Below, one piece after another: positions 8,464 to 17,778 of a stretch of 64,000 bases of DNA. The translations under genes and the position numbers were made by a program. This DNA comes from Polynucleobacter sp. JS-Mosq-20-D10 (GTDB lineage Bacteria > Pseudomonadota > Gammaproteobacteria > Burkholderiales > Burkholderiaceae). The notes under the pieces were generated by a model. It saw only the letters and a program-made list of their open reading frames with translations, had not been told where the DNA came from and searched no databases. How positions within the stretch are numbered: position 1 is the first letter of the stretch; the number at the start of each line of letters is the position of its first letter. The stretch lies in the NCBI RefSeq assembly GCF_018687755.1, contig NZ_CP061305.1, positions 867,099 through 931,098 on the forward strand, read 5' to 3'.

Positions 8464-9618
8464 TCACTTCGTTTTTACAAAAGTGACCCAGTTAGCACCT
8501 TTACCTCCAGGAACTCTTTCAATTAAAGTGAGTTCGCCAGTGACTTGGTTTATGGAATAAAGTGAGACTTTGTCTGACTTTTGACCGGTAGCCACTAAAA
8601 ACTGTCCGCTAGGATCAACGTTAAATCCTCTTGGCATTTCCTCTGTGGGAATGGTGAATAAATACTTCACCTTTCCAGTTTGAGAATTTACTTCAAAACC
8701 GCTTAAGGTGCTCTTAGTTCTCTCTGATGTATAGAGAAATTTTCCGTTAGGTGTCAATTTGATTTCAGCATTAAAGATCATATTTGAATCATCAAAAGCG
8801 GTTGCTTCCGGCGATCCTGTAGGTGGTCTTGGTCTTCCAGGGACAAGTTTGCTATCGCTTGGAAGGCTTGAGGCAGCCTGTATTTGAGTTAAGGATCCTG
8901 TTTTGATGTCTCTTGAAAAGACAATGACTTCGCCTGTCATCTCGGTGATGACATAAGCATATTTATTATCTGACGAGATAAAAATGTGCCTTGGCCCTTG
9001 CTGTTTTTGGAGTGAAACGGATGTTGATGTTTCCGATAGTGGTTTTAGTTGAGCGTCATTAAAAGCGTGGATTTTGATTTCGTCTGTACCTAGCTGGGGT
9101 ACATATACAAACTTATTAGTCTGATCAAAAACGATTGCATGGGGATTTTTCCCGCCACTCATAAATGCTTCTGCTGGGACTGGATTAACGTAACCATTTG
9201 CTTGAATTTGGTTGACGCTGTTGTTATGGCCGCCAAAAGAAGTCGCTAATAACCATTTACCCGTTTTATCAGTGGATACGTAGACCATGCTATCAGGCAA
9301 AGGAATTGCGCCTGTCCATTTAAGTTGTCCGTTAGTTTGATCGATTTGATACATGTATAGGGAAAACGGTTTAGATCGAACAGAAGCGTACAAATTTTTG
9401 CCATCGGGTGAAACAGTCATCGGCATTACAAATTTATTGGCAGGAAAGCGGCCTACTGAAGTTAAGTGTGGAGTTAGTCCAGTCGTTAGTTCATAGGCTG
9501 TTATATCGGCATCATCAATATTGGAGATATAAACATAGGTACCACAATATGCACTTGTTGCAACTCCTAAACCTGTTACGGCTATTGCTAGGTTTCTAAA
9601 GATCGATTTTTTATTCAT
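8464..9618 (-). CDS. Secreted lactonase-family beta-propeller protein
   Basis: A 384-residue protein with a signal peptide (about 1-26). The mature part is built of repeated blades with the pattern YVSN..DADITAYELT, KNLYASVRS..., KFVYVPQLGTDEIKIHAF, KYAYVITEMTGEVIVF, GKFLYTSERTKSTLSGFEV and GQFLVATGQKSDKVSLYSI, as in 6-phosphogluconolactonase/YVTN seven-bladed propellers. Cytoplasmic Pgl homologues lack a signal peptide, so a periplasmic or surface role on another lactone, or a binding role, is more likely. It is monocistronic with its own terminator. Confidence 0.75.
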   Translation of the reverse strand: MNKKSIFRNLAIAVTGLGVATSAYCGTYVYISNIDDADITAYELTTGLTPHLTSVGRFPANKFVMPMTVSPDGKNLYASVRSKPFSLYMYQIDQTNGQLKWTGAIPLPDSMVYVSTDKTGKWLLATSFGGHNNSVNQIQANGYVNPVPAEAFMSGGKNPHAIVFDQTNKFVYVPQLGTDEIKIHAFNDAQLKPLSETSTSVSLQKQQGPRHIFISSDNKYAYVITEMTGEVIVFSRDIKTGSLTQIQAASSLPSDSKLVPGRPRPPTGSPEATAFDDSNMIFNAEIKLTPNGKFLYTSERTKSTLSGFEVNSQTGKVKYLFTIPTEEMPRGFNVDPSGQFLVATGQKSDKVSLYSINQVTGELTLIERVPGGKGANWVTFVKTK

Positions 9619-9831
9619 GCTGCCTCCATTTTTATAGTTACTTTTTAATCATTAATGATAGTGGCTATGTCAGCCATTGCTGTATTGGTATCTTCCATAC
9701 CTTTTACAGCAAATACGCCAATAGTGCCAATCGCTTAAGCATCTAATACGATATTGACAACATCCTCCGGTATCTTAAAAAGATGTGGGGCCGACAAAAG
9801 GAGCTAGAAGTAAGCTAAATCCTTCAAACGG

Positions 9832-9916
9832 GGTTGCACAGTTCATTACACAGCGCCATTTTTACACCGTCGGCTATTGATATATATAGACTTTCGAGCA
9901 CTTGCTGGGTAGGCCA
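9832..9916 (+). repeat. tRNA-Arg-like repeat, copy R2 (T arm deleted)
   Basis: The left arm is well kept: TTGCACAG then ATTACACAG 12 bases later, GCCATTTTTACACCGT, and GATATATATAGACTTTCGAGCA. It then jumps to TGCTGGGTAGGCCA, so the anticodon-loop and T-arm part is missing. A further ATTACACAGTTT sits at about 9970-9981. The rest of the 9619-10009 gap shows no gene. It also contains the promoter side of the lactonase gene, with no element I can define. Confidence 0.7.
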
Positions 9917-10009
9917 AAAACCTTAAGCAATACAATCGGAAATATCACCTAGTCGACTGTATTAGTTAATTACACAGTTTGATTTGTAGGTTATGAAATA
10001 AACACTAAT

Positions 10010-10423
10010 TTACCGAATGGATTCTCCAATCTTGAAGTTACCCGGCTTAAGATCTGGAGCGTTTATGTGGATTTTAAAATAGTCTTCAACTGGGGTTCCT
10101 CCAACTCTAACGCAGACTTGCAGCCAACGACCATTTGCAATTCCATTTGCAACGATCTCTAGCTCCTCTGTAATTACAGCCCCCATTGATCTAATAATCT
10201 CAGGGGTTCGAGGATTCATTGTTTCAAGTGTGGCAAATAAAAATAGTGCATCTTCATTTTTATCGGCAACTTGCCAGCAATCCAGATTAATTACGCGACC
10301 CTTGAAGTCATCTAAGCGGCCGTACCCAGCATTAGATAATCTGATGTGCAATTTTTGGAAAAAATCTTTCCAATTAATTTTTTTTGTAAGAACTGATGGG
10401 GATTCAATAGTGATGTGGGGCAT
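10010..10423 (-). CDS. 5-carboxymethyl-2-hydroxymuconate isomerase-like protein (tautomerase superfamily)
   Basis: A 137-residue protein that begins MPHITIE like HpaF/CHMI, placing Pro2 at the N-terminus after Met removal as the catalytic base. Further family features are LDDFKGRVINLDCWQVAD and a middle strand FATLETMNPR. CHMI-type enzymes isomerise muconate-semialdehyde products of homoprotocatechuate cleavage; no other gene of that pathway is nearby, so the substrate is unknown. The start codon is 2 bases after the stop of the Bug gene, so the two are surely co-transcribed. Confidence 0.65.
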   Translation of the reverse strand: MPHITIESPSVLTKKINWKDFFQKLHIRLSNAGYGRLDDFKGRVINLDCWQVADKNEDALFLFATLETMNPRTPEIIRSMGAVITEELEIVANGIANGRWLQVCVRVGGTPVEDYFKIHINAPDLKPGNFKIGESIR

Positions 10424-10425
10424 TT

Positions 10426-11418
10426 TTAATCGATAGTAGCATTTGATTTACGCGTAGCATCACCCCAAACTTTTGCTTCATTAGTTAAAAATTGCTTTGC
10501 CTCCACTAATGACATCGGTGTTGCTATCAATCCCATTTCTTGCATGCGTGTTATGACGTCAGGACGACGTAGAACGGCATTGATTTCTTTGTTGAGTTTT
10601 TCAGCGATTGCTGGAGGCATATTTCCTGGGCCCATAATCCCGTACCAAGGTGCTGCAACTAGCCCAGCAACACCTACTTCACGCATGGTTGGCGTATCTG
10701 GTAATGCCGCGGAGCGGCGATCACCGGTTTGAGCTAGAACACGTAATTTACCGCTGCGGATATGTTGCATTAGGGGACCAGGATTATCAAACATCAGCGG
10801 AACTTGATTTCCAAGAAGATCGGTGGTTGCTGGAGCGGAGCCTTTATATGGTACGTGCATTAGTTGTACATTGGCTGATTGCTTAAACATCTCGCCAATA
10901 ATATGTTGAGGAGTTCCATTTCCTGCAGAGCCATAGGCTATGGTGTTTGGTTTTGCTTTGGCGGCAGAAATGAGGTCCGCTATATTTTTATATGGCTGAT
11001 CTGGATGCACCACGACTACAAACGGTACGCGGGTGATGACTGCAAGCGGTGTTAAGTCTTTTGCAGGATCGTAGCGAAGTTGGGGATAAAGCGCTTTGCC
11101 TACTGAAATAGGGCCGGTCGCTCCCAAAAGTAAGGTGTATCCATCGGGCGGAGAGAAGGCCACTTGTTCTGTACCTATTGTGCCACCAGCGCCTACTTTA
11201 TTTTCAACTATGACGCTTACGCCAAGACTTTCGCTCAGCCCCATGGCAATGATGCGACCAAGTGCATCGGTTACTGCGCCAGCGGAGTAGGGGACAACAA
11301 TTTTAATTGATCCTTTGGGGTAAGTATCTGCAGTTTGCGAGAAAGAAAAGCTTGCAGCACAAAAGGTGATGATTAAAGCGGATAGCTTTAGAAAGATTTT
11401 GAATTGAAGTTGAGGCAT
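10426..11418 (-). CDS. Bug/TctC-family periplasmic solute-binding protein
   Basis: A 330-residue protein with a signal peptide (about 1-27, cleavage near SFSQ). It has the hallmark Bug motifs IKIVVPYSAGAVTDALGR, IVENKVGAGGTIGTEQVA, PDGYTLLLG, YGSAGNGTPQHIIGEMF, HVPYKGSAPATTDLLG and MFDNPG. Bug proteins bind carboxylic acids for tripartite tricarboxylate transporters, but no TctAB membrane genes are in the window, so it is an orphan receptor that may pair with permeases elsewhere. The isomerase gene downstream suggests an aromatic-acid or unsaturated-acid ligand, which is inference only. Confidence 0.9.
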   Translation of the reverse strand: MPQLQFKIFLKLSALIITFCAASFSFSQTADTYPKGSIKIVVPYSAGAVTDALGRIIAMGLSESLGVSVIVENKVGAGGTIGTEQVAFSPPDGYTLLLGATGPISVGKALYPQLRYDPAKDLTPLAVITRVPFVVVVHPDQPYKNIADLISAAKAKPNTIAYGSAGNGTPQHIIGEMFKQSANVQLMHVPYKGSAPATTDLLGNQVPLMFDNPGPLMQHIRSGKLRVLAQTGDRRSAALPDTPTMREVGVAGLVAAPWYGIMGPGNMPPAIAEKLNKEINAVLRRPDVITRMQEMGLIATPMSLVEAKQFLTNEAKVWGDATRKSNATID

Positions 11419-11664
11419 CTTTTGTCCCTATTAATTTTTTTATATAAGACTAGCATTTAAATCTTGAACCCTAGAATACTAGCTCCTATCTTTTGGGTAA
11501 AGTATGTAAAACATTTTTTTATGGATCATATTTGATTTCAATATTTTTAAGATAATTAAGAAAGCCTTATTAGGGCCTTATAAGAATCAAGCAATAGAAC
11601 TTCAAACTTGTTCATAAAAACGGTTTTGAGCAACGAGATTAAACAACCCTTATGCATTAGACTA

Positions 11665-11779
11665 TTTATTACACAGTGCCATTTTTTACGCTGTAACTAA
11701 CTAAAATATATAGATATTCTGGCAGCCACGAATTCTTCTAATAGGTAGATCGCACGTTCGAATCGTGCTGGGCAGGCTA
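11665..11779 (+). repeat. tRNA-Arg-like repeat, copy R3 (full length)
   Basis: The most complete copy: ATTACACAGTGCC, ATTTTTTACGCTGTAA, AAAATATATAGATATTCTGG, CAGCCACGAATT, CTTCTAA, then TAGGTAGATCGCACG-TTCGAAT-CGTGC-TGGGCAGGC. The anticodon-like loop reads CTTCTAA but its flanks GAATT and TAGGT do not pair, so it is not a functional tRNA. The remaining 11419-11664 and 11780-11894 hold only A+T-rich DNA with no open frame that I would call. Confidence 0.8.
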
Positions 11780-11894
11780 AATTTCATATTACGTCCAATA
11801 AACCTTGACCGGTAATGACTGCTCATGTGTTGGTCATATCGTTGAAAACGATAAATACACCGCTCTTAGACTTTTAATTGTTAATATTTGAGAT

Positions 11895-13061
11895 ATGAGC
11901 CAAACTAAAAAGATTATTGCCTACATCAATATAGCCCACTTTATAGATCATTACGCCATGCTGATCTTTGCGGCAGCGGTGATTGTTATTGCTCCCACTT
12001 TTAACATGAAGTATGGAGAATTACTTCCTTACGCTACCCCTGGATTTATTGCTTTTGGGGCTGGATCATTATTCACAGGTTGGCTAGGTGATAAATGGAG
12101 TCGTCGTAACATGATGGCTATTTTCTTTTTCGGTATGGGGTTGACTCTTCTAGGTGTTTCTTTTATTCAAACACCACTTCAATTAGGCATCATGCTTTTA
12201 TTGATTGGCATAATAGCCTCTATCTACCATCCAGTTGGAACTTCGATGCTGGTAGCTCATGCTGAAAAATTGGGAAAAGAAATTGGCATTAATGGTGTTT
12301 GGGGAAATGCTGGCGTTGCCTCTTCAGCCCTCATCACCGGCGTTATCACTCAATACTTGGGATGGCGTATTGCGTTCCTAGCGCCCGCAATCGTCTGTCT
12401 TGTTATTGGTATTTCATATTTACGAAATATTCCAAGTTCAGTTGATCTAATCATTACAAAATCGTCAGTAAGTCCTGCTCGGGTATCAAAGTCAGTAATG
12501 ATCTGGGTCATGGCATCACTTGTAATAACCGTCATTGCTAGTTCTATAGCCTTTAATACTATTACTGTCGCTTTGCCAAAACTGTTTCAAGAGAGACTGT
12601 CAGGTTTAACCACTAATACGGCGGCTTTGGGAAGTATCACTTTTTTTGTTTACCTGTCTGGTGCCCTTGCTCAATACATTATTGGAAACTTACTAGATAA
12701 GCACTCTCTTAAAAATATATTCTTACCTCTAGCCATTGTGATTGTTCCAACAATTTATTTGGCTTCAACAATGAGTGATTATGGGTTAATTGTTTTGGCA
12801 ATTGTATTTATTGTGGGTATCTTTGGGCAGGTAACAGTTAACGATACGATGCTTGGGAAATATACGGCTGATGAGTGGAGAGGTCGCGCCTATGCGGCAA
12901 GATACTTTTTAGGCTTTACTGCTGCAGGACTGTCCGTAGGATTGGTTTCTATTCTGTATAACCAAGGCGGTTTTGATTTGATGCTCAAGGCGATTGCTGG
13001 ACTGAGTTTACTTACGGTCATTGGCGCAATTATTTTTCCTAAAGAAAACAGAGCAAACTAG
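11895..13061 (+). CDS. Major facilitator superfamily transporter
   Basis: A 388-residue integral membrane protein with about 12 hydrophobic segments in two halves. The MFS loop-2/3 motif is visible as GWLGDKWSRRNMM (about residues 63-75), and the second-half counterpart is NLLDKHSLKN. It looks closest to drug- or sugar-type 12-TM carriers, but the substrate cannot be assigned. It is the first gene of the block between repeats R3 and R4 and lies upstream of the malonate operon, separated from it by 148 bases and a regulated promoter, so a role in malonate entry is possible but unproven. Confidence 0.85.
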   Translation: MSQTKKIIAYINIAHFIDHYAMLIFAAAVIVIAPTFNMKYGELLPYATPGFIAFGAGSLFTGWLGDKWSRRNMMAIFFFGMGLTLLGVSFIQTPLQLGIMLLLIGIIASIYHPVGTSMLVAHAEKLGKEIGINGVWGNAGVASSALITGVITQYLGWRIAFLAPAIVCLVIGISYLRNIPSSVDLIITKSSVSPARVSKSVMIWVMASLVITVIASSIAFNTITVALPKLFQERLSGLTTNTAALGSITFFVYLSGALAQYIIGNLLDKHSLKNIFLPLAIVIVPTIYLASTMSDYGLIVLAIVFIVGIFGQVTVNDTMLGKYTADEWRGRAYAARYFLGFTAAGLSVGLVSILYNQGGFDLMLKAIAGLSLLTVIGAIIFPKENRAN

Positions 13062-13147
13062 GCTCTTTGACCTCGCTTCCAGCCTATTTATTGGGCCAAA
13101 ACCTTTTTTGATGCTGAGCAGAAGTCAGGGTAAAACCTTAGTTTTCA

Positions 13148-13193
13148 TCTAGATCAAACCTAACATTTCTTTAGTATATTAGTAACATACTAG
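13148..13193 (+). promoter_or_regulatory. Conserved promoter/operator element upstream of the malonate operon (copy A)
   Basis: TCTAGATC, then CCTAACATTTCT, then TAGTATATTAGTAACATAC. Over 43 bases it matches the element at 20279-20321 at 39 positions with no gap. It contains an inverted repeat TAGTAT-N9-ATACTA (13172-13192). It lies about 20 bases before the Bug start codon and ribosome-binding site, as expected for a -10 region plus operator. The GntR regulator encoded at 21802 is the obvious candidate ligand-responsive binder. Confidence 0.65.
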
Positions 13194-13209
13194 ATGCTAA
13201 AAAACGGAG

Positions 13210-14199
13210 ATGATGATGGAGATAAAGAGAAGAGGTGTTATCAAGCTTCTATTGGGACTTGCTGCTGGCTTCAATTCTTTGAGCTCCTGGAGTCAAGGAT
13301 GGCCAGATAGGTCGATCAAATTAGTTTTGGGCTACACCACTGGAGGTGCAAGTGATGCAACTGCCAGGATCATTACGAGACCGTTTGAACAGATTATCAA
13401 GCAAACAGTGATTATCGATTACAAGCCAGGTGCAGGAGCATCTATTGGTGCAGAATTTGTAGCAAAGTCGAATCCAGATGGCTATACGCTTGGACTAGTT
13501 GATACAGGTCCTCTCTGTATAGCGCCAAATTTACGTAAGGTTGGCTATGATCCGCTGACTGATTTCACACCCTTATCTTACGTATGTACTACAGGCTTGG
13601 TATTAATAGTCAATCCAGAGCTTGATGTTAAAAATGTTCAGGAGTTGATTGCGCTGGCAAAAGCAAAACCAGGGCAGTTAAGTTACGCGAGCTCGGGTGT
13701 GGGATCCGTTCATCATCTTGCTGGCGAACTATTTAAGTTTAAAGCCGGTATTTCTATACTGCACGTTCCTTATAAAGGCGCTGGTCCTGCGCTAACTGAT
13801 CTCATTGGTGGACAAGTGCCAATGATGTTTGCAACTATTGGCCCTGCACTGCAAATGATTTCTGCAGGCAAAGCTCGCGCACTTGGCGTCACTTCATTAG
13901 CGAGATCAGCATCATTGCCCAATGTTCCCACCATTGCGGAGCAGGGTCTAAAAGGTTATGAGGCAGTGCTACGCTTTATGGTGATGGGTCCGACAAAGTT
14001 ACCGCCAACTGTAGCCAGTAAATTACAAGCAGATTTTAAAACAATGATTGGGGATCAATCGGTTGTTGGAGAATTAAAGAAACTCGGCAATGACGAGATT
14101 GTGTACAAAACTCCTACAGAAATTTTGGCACTCATTCAGGATGATTATCGTAAATGGGGCTCATTAATTCGTGAAGCGAAGATAACTCTGGATACCTAA
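13210..14199 (+). CDS. Bug/TctC-family solute-binding protein of the malonate operon
   Basis: A 329-residue protein with an N-terminal signal (KRRGVIKLLLGLAAGFNSLSSW). Bug motifs are present: IKLVLGYTTGGASDATARI, YKPGAGASIGAEFVA, PDGYTLGLV, YASSGVGSVHHLAGELF, HVPYKGAGPALTDLIGG and MFATIGPA. Three ATGs in a row start the frame; GGAG at 13206-13209 best serves the third (13216). It is the first gene of the malonate decarboxylase operon, ending 2 bases before mdcA, so malonate or a malonate precursor is the likely ligand. The dedicated MdcL/MdcM carriers of other mdc operons are absent. Confidence 0.88.
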   Translation: MMMEIKRRGVIKLLLGLAAGFNSLSSWSQGWPDRSIKLVLGYTTGGASDATARIITRPFEQIIKQTVIIDYKPGAGASIGAEFVAKSNPDGYTLGLVDTGPLCIAPNLRKVGYDPLTDFTPLSYVCTTGLVLIVNPELDVKNVQELIALAKAKPGQLSYASSGVGSVHHLAGELFKFKAGISILHVPYKGAGPALTDLIGGQVPMMFATIGPALQMISAGKARALGVTSLARSASLPNVPTIAEQGLKGYEAVLRFMVMGPTKLPPTVASKLQADFKTMIGDQSVVGELKKLGNDEIVYKTPTEILALIQDDYRKWGSLIREAKITLDT

Positions 14200-14201
14200 G
14201 C

Positions 14202-15857
14202 ATGTTGGTGGAAGAAAAGCTGTGGGATACCTTACTACGAAATAAGCGTAGTCGCCTAGAGCGGGCAAACCACATTACGGATTCTAAGATCGTTCGCAAT
14301 GATGATGTAGTTCGCCTTTTTGAGGCTGTCATTGAGTCAGGCGATAAGGTATGCGTTGAGGGTAATAACCAAAAGCATGCAGATTTCCTCTCGGAGCAGT
14401 TAACACTCGTAGACCCTGGCAAGATTAATGGCCTGCACATTGTGCAATCCAATATTGCACTAGCAACTCACTTGGATATTTTTGAAAAGGGGATCGCTAA
14501 AAAACTTGATTTTTGCTATTCAGGTGAGCAGGGTATTCGTCTCGGACGTCTAATCAAGGAAAATATTGTTGAAGTCGGTGCGATTCATACATACCTTGAG
14601 TTATATAGTCGATATTTCGTAGATCTGACACCTAGAGTATCAATCATTGCAGCACAAAGTGCTGATAAGCACGGTAATGTGTATACCGGATTCAATACAG
14701 AAGATACGCCACCTATCGTTGAAGCTACAGCATTTAAAAATGGATTGGTGATCGTTCAGGTAAATGAATTGGTTGATGAAATTCCGAGAATTGATATTCC
14801 ATGTGATTGGGTATCTTTTGTAGTTCAGGCCCCGAGACCTCATTACATAGAGCCTATCTTTACACGTGATCCTGCTTTAATCACAGAAGTACAAATTTTA
14901 ATGGCCATGATGGTTATTAAGGGCATCTATGAGCCATATGGAATTAATCGCTTAAATCATGGTATTGGTTTTGATACTGCTGCAATTGAATTGATATTGC
15001 CAACCTATGCGGAATCACTTGGATTGAGGGGCAAGATCTGTGAATATATGAGTGTTAATCCCTGTCCAACATTAATTCCAGCAATTGAGTCAGGCTTTAT
15101 TAAGAATATTCATTGTGCAGGCTCTGAGTTGGGAATGGAGGATTACATTACAGCTCGTCCCGATATTTTCTTTAATGGGCCGGATGGCTCAATGCGATCA
15201 AATCGTGCTTTTTGTCAGCTAGCAGGCCACTATGCTGATTTATTTATTGGCTCAACTTTACAGATTGATATTGAGGGCAACTCATCAACGGCAACACTGA
15301 ATCGAATCGCTGGTTTTGGAGGCGCCCCGAATTTTGGCTCTGATTCAAGAGCGAGAAGACACTCGAGTAAGGCTTGGTTGATGGCTGGTAAAGAAAGCAT
15401 GAAGCCAGAGAATGCAACTATGCCTCGCGGTAGAAAGCTGGTAGTGCAGATAGTGGAGACATTTAAGGAGAAAATGCAGCCCACTTTCGTCGAGCGCTTA
15501 GATGCTTGGCAGCTGATGGAGGATTTTCAGTTAGATTTACCGCCTGTGATGGTCTATGGAGATGACATTACGCACCTTGTGACCGAAGAGGGCATTGCCC
15601 ATCTTCATAAATGTAAAAATCTTCAAGAAAGAGAGCAGGCTATTCGTGGTGTTGCTGGATACACGCCGGCAGGCCTCAAGCGCAATAGGGATCAAGTGGA
15701 ATCTCTCATTGCAAGGGGCATTATTCAGCGCCCACAGGAATTAGGGATTGATCCGCGCATGGCAACTAGAAATTTATTGGCCGCCCGTTCAATCAAAGAT
15801 TTGGTGAGCTGGTCTGATGGTTTGTACAAACCCCCTAAACGATTTAGGAATTGGTAA
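14202..15857 (+). CDS. mdcA: Malonate decarboxylase alpha subunit (acetyl-S-ACP:malonate ACP transferase)
   Basis: A 551-residue protein of usual MdcA length. It exchanges malonate for acetate on the ACP subunit, making malonyl-S-ACP in the cytoplasm. Family features include the N-terminal LWDTLLRNKRSRLERA, VCVEGNNQKHADFL, the FCYSGEQGIRLGRL region, GFNTEDTPPIVEATAF, the NHGIGFDTAAIELILPT stretch and the C-terminal VYGDDITHLVTEEGIAHL. It starts 2 bases after the Bug gene and is followed by mdcC, mdcD and mdcE, the other enzyme subunits. Confidence 0.95.
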   Translation: MLVEEKLWDTLLRNKRSRLERANHITDSKIVRNDDVVRLFEAVIESGDKVCVEGNNQKHADFLSEQLTLVDPGKINGLHIVQSNIALATHLDIFEKGIAKKLDFCYSGEQGIRLGRLIKENIVEVGAIHTYLELYSRYFVDLTPRVSIIAAQSADKHGNVYTGFNTEDTPPIVEATAFKNGLVIVQVNELVDEIPRIDIPCDWVSFVVQAPRPHYIEPIFTRDPALITEVQILMAMMVIKGIYEPYGINRLNHGIGFDTAAIELILPTYAESLGLRGKICEYMSVNPCPTLIPAIESGFIKNIHCAGSELGMEDYITARPDIFFNGPDGSMRSNRAFCQLAGHYADLFIGSTLQIDIEGNSSTATLNRIAGFGGAPNFGSDSRARRHSSKAWLMAGKESMKPENATMPRGRKLVVQIVETFKEKMQPTFVERLDAWQLMEDFQLDLPPVMVYGDDITHLVTEEGIAHLHKCKNLQEREQAIRGVAGYTPAGLKRNRDQVESLIARGIIQRPQELGIDPRMATRNLLAARSIKDLVSWSDGLYKPPKRFRNW

Positions 15858-15859
15858 AA

Positions 15860-16186
15860 ATGGAATCATTAAGCTATGAGTTTGGCCCATGGAATATTCT
15901 CAGAGTGCGAAAAAACATAACCCCAATTATTGTTGGAGTTGTGGGATCGGGTAATTTAGAAATTCTATTAGAGGATGCCGACCTCAATGGAAAAAGTAGA
16001 TTTATTGTTGAAACTTCAGTGAGTGGATTTGCTAATACATGGCAAGCCGTCCTGAGAGATTTTTCTGACCAACAACAATTTTCCAATACCCTCATTACTA
16101 TTAATGATGGTGGTGCAACGCCTGCAGTAGTGCAGCTGAGATTGATGCAAGCAGCACAGCAGTGGAGGGCTCAATATGAGGATTGA
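15860..16186 (+). CDS. mdcC: Malonate decarboxylase acyl-carrier protein (delta subunit)
   Basis: A 108-residue ACP that carries the phosphoribosyl-dephospho-CoA prosthetic group. Ser30 in GVVGSGNLEILLED is the expected attachment serine. I chose the ATG at 15860, giving MESLSYEF, which matches the usual family N-terminus; a TTG nine bases upstream overlaps the end of mdcA and is less likely. It overlaps mdcD by 11 bases. MdcG and MdcB encoded downstream make and attach the cofactor. Confidence 0.9.
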   Translation: MESLSYEFGPWNILRVRKNITPIIVGVVGSGNLEILLEDADLNGKSRFIVETSVSGFANTWQAVLRDFSDQQQFSNTLITINDGGATPAVVQLRLMQAAQQWRAQYED

Positions 16187-17072
16187 AAATACAGTTGGCA
16201 TTAGAGAATCCACTGCTCGCCAGCGAGTACTAGCGGTATTGGACGCTGATACATTTCAAGAGTATTTGCCTCCGTCAGAAAGGGTATTTAGCCCGCACTT
16301 AAAAAGCTTGGGTATGCCAGTTTCATTTGATGATGGAGTCATTATTGGTGAAGGTGCTATTGGCGGTCAAAATATCTATATCGCCGCCCAAGAACCCGGT
16401 TTTATGGGCGGTGCCGTAGGGGAAGTGCATGGCGCTAAGTTAACAGGGCTTCTCGAGCGAGCTGCACTTCATAAGCCAGCAGCAGTAGTTTTGTTGTTTG
16501 ACACTGGGGGAGTTCGCTTACACGAAGCAAATGCAGGGCTAATAGCAATTTCTGAAATTCAAAGGGCTATGTTTAATGCGCGCAAAGCTGGCGTGCCTCT
16601 CATTGTTGTTTCAGCTGGAGCAAATGGTGTCTACGGAGGCATTGGCATTATTTCTCGTTGCTGTGACTATATTGTCATTACAGAGGAAGGGCGCCTATCG
16701 GTTTCTGGGCCTGAAGTGATTGAGTCACAAAAAGGGGTTGAAGAATTTGATGCTAGAGATCGTGCGCTAGTTTGGCGAACCATGGGAGGAAAGCACCGAT
16801 ACTTAATAAATGAGGCGCAAACCTTTGTTAAGGATGAAATCCAAGATATTCGCAATGCTCTGATGCAGTATTTCAATAAACCGATTCCTATAAACTTCGA
16901 TACTGTAATGGCTGAGCATCAACATTTAGGTGAACGCTTGAGAAAATATGGCAAGGCTGAGGATGCAATGGATATATGGAGGGATTTGGGTATCCCAAAT
17001 CCTGAAGAGATTCCTTCTTTAGATTTCGATGCTTTTATGAAGATTGCAAATCAAGTGCGCGAAAATGGATAA
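16176..17072 (+). CDS. mdcD: Malonate decarboxylase beta subunit
   Basis: A 298-residue carboxyltransferase-fold (crotonase-like) protein that with MdcE decarboxylates malonyl-S-ACP to acetyl-S-ACP. Family features: RQRVLAVLDADTFQEYLPP, GQNIYIAAQEPGFMGGAVGEVHGAKL, LFDTGGVRLHEANAGL and AGANGVYGGIGI with the oxyanion-type glycines. The stop overlaps the mdcE start codon (17065), indicating translational coupling of the two catalytic subunits. Confidence 0.94.
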   Translation: MRIENTVGIRESTARQRVLAVLDADTFQEYLPPSERVFSPHLKSLGMPVSFDDGVIIGEGAIGGQNIYIAAQEPGFMGGAVGEVHGAKLTGLLERAALHKPAAVVLLFDTGGVRLHEANAGLIAISEIQRAMFNARKAGVPLIVVSAGANGVYGGIGIISRCCDYIVITEEGRLSVSGPEVIESQKGVEEFDARDRALVWRTMGGKHRYLINEAQTFVKDEIQDIRNALMQYFNKPIPINFDTVMAEHQHLGERLRKYGKAEDAMDIWRDLGIPNPEEIPSLDFDAFMKIANQVRENG

Positions 17073-17766
17073 GATCAATCAAATTTGTACCAAAGTTTTT
17101 CCTTTGGGCTATAAGATTTCTATCCATGGTGATTTGGTGTCAGGCACAGCAAAAACTTCCCAGGGAGACGTTGCTTTGATTGGCACAGTCAATCAAGCAG
17201 CAATAGGTGTTGACTTAGCTTTTGAATTAGCAAGCAAAGTTCTGGATATAGTGCAGCACTCTCCTGGGACAGCAATCATTATCTTGGTCGATACCCAAGG
17301 TCAACAGTTATCGCGCCGAGATGAACTGCTAGGTAATGCGGGATACCTCTCCCATCTCTCCAAATGTTTTGAGTTGGCTAGAGACCGGGGTCATAGAATC
17401 ATCAGCATTATTTACAACGAAGCTGTTAGCGGAGGATATCTTGCGCTGGGGATGATTGCCGACCAGTCCTTTGCTCTCTCAGATGCGCAGATTCGGGTTA
17501 TGGCCTTACCAGCAATGTCGCGAATTACACAAATCCCATTAGAGAGATTGCAGGAATTATGTAAAAGCTCCTCTATCTTTGGGCCTGGAGTAGAAAATTA
17601 CGTGGCACTTGGAGCGCTAGAGAATAGCGATGATGCCCATTTGGCGTCTTTGGTTGAGGGCGCAATTCGCAACAAATCAACGATTGATAACAGGGCAAAA
17701 CTGGGGCATGAAAGGGGCGGGAGGAGTATGGCCCACACTATTATTGAATCAATTATTAAAGCTTGA
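17065..17766 (+). CDS. mdcE: Malonate decarboxylase gamma subunit
   Basis: A 233-residue partner of MdcD in the decarboxylase heterodimer. It has the carboxyltransferase-like core with IIILVDTQGQQLSRRDELLG, NEAVSGGYLALGM and VMALPAMSRITQIPLERL. I start it at the ATG at 17065, overlapping the mdcD stop by 8 bases; a TTG 21 bases upstream extends the frame into mdcD but adds no family residues. The protein is on the short side for MdcE. Confidence 0.92.
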   Translation: MDKINQICTKVFPLGYKISIHGDLVSGTAKTSQGDVALIGTVNQAAIGVDLAFELASKVLDIVQHSPGTAIIILVDTQGQQLSRRDELLGNAGYLSHLSKCFELARDRGHRIISIIYNEAVSGGYLALGMIADQSFALSDAQIRVMALPAMSRITQIPLERLQELCKSSSIFGPGVENYVALGALENSDDAHLASLVEGAIRNKSTIDNRAKLGHERGGRSMAHTIIESIIKA

Positions 17767-17778
17767 TGAACAGTTTGA

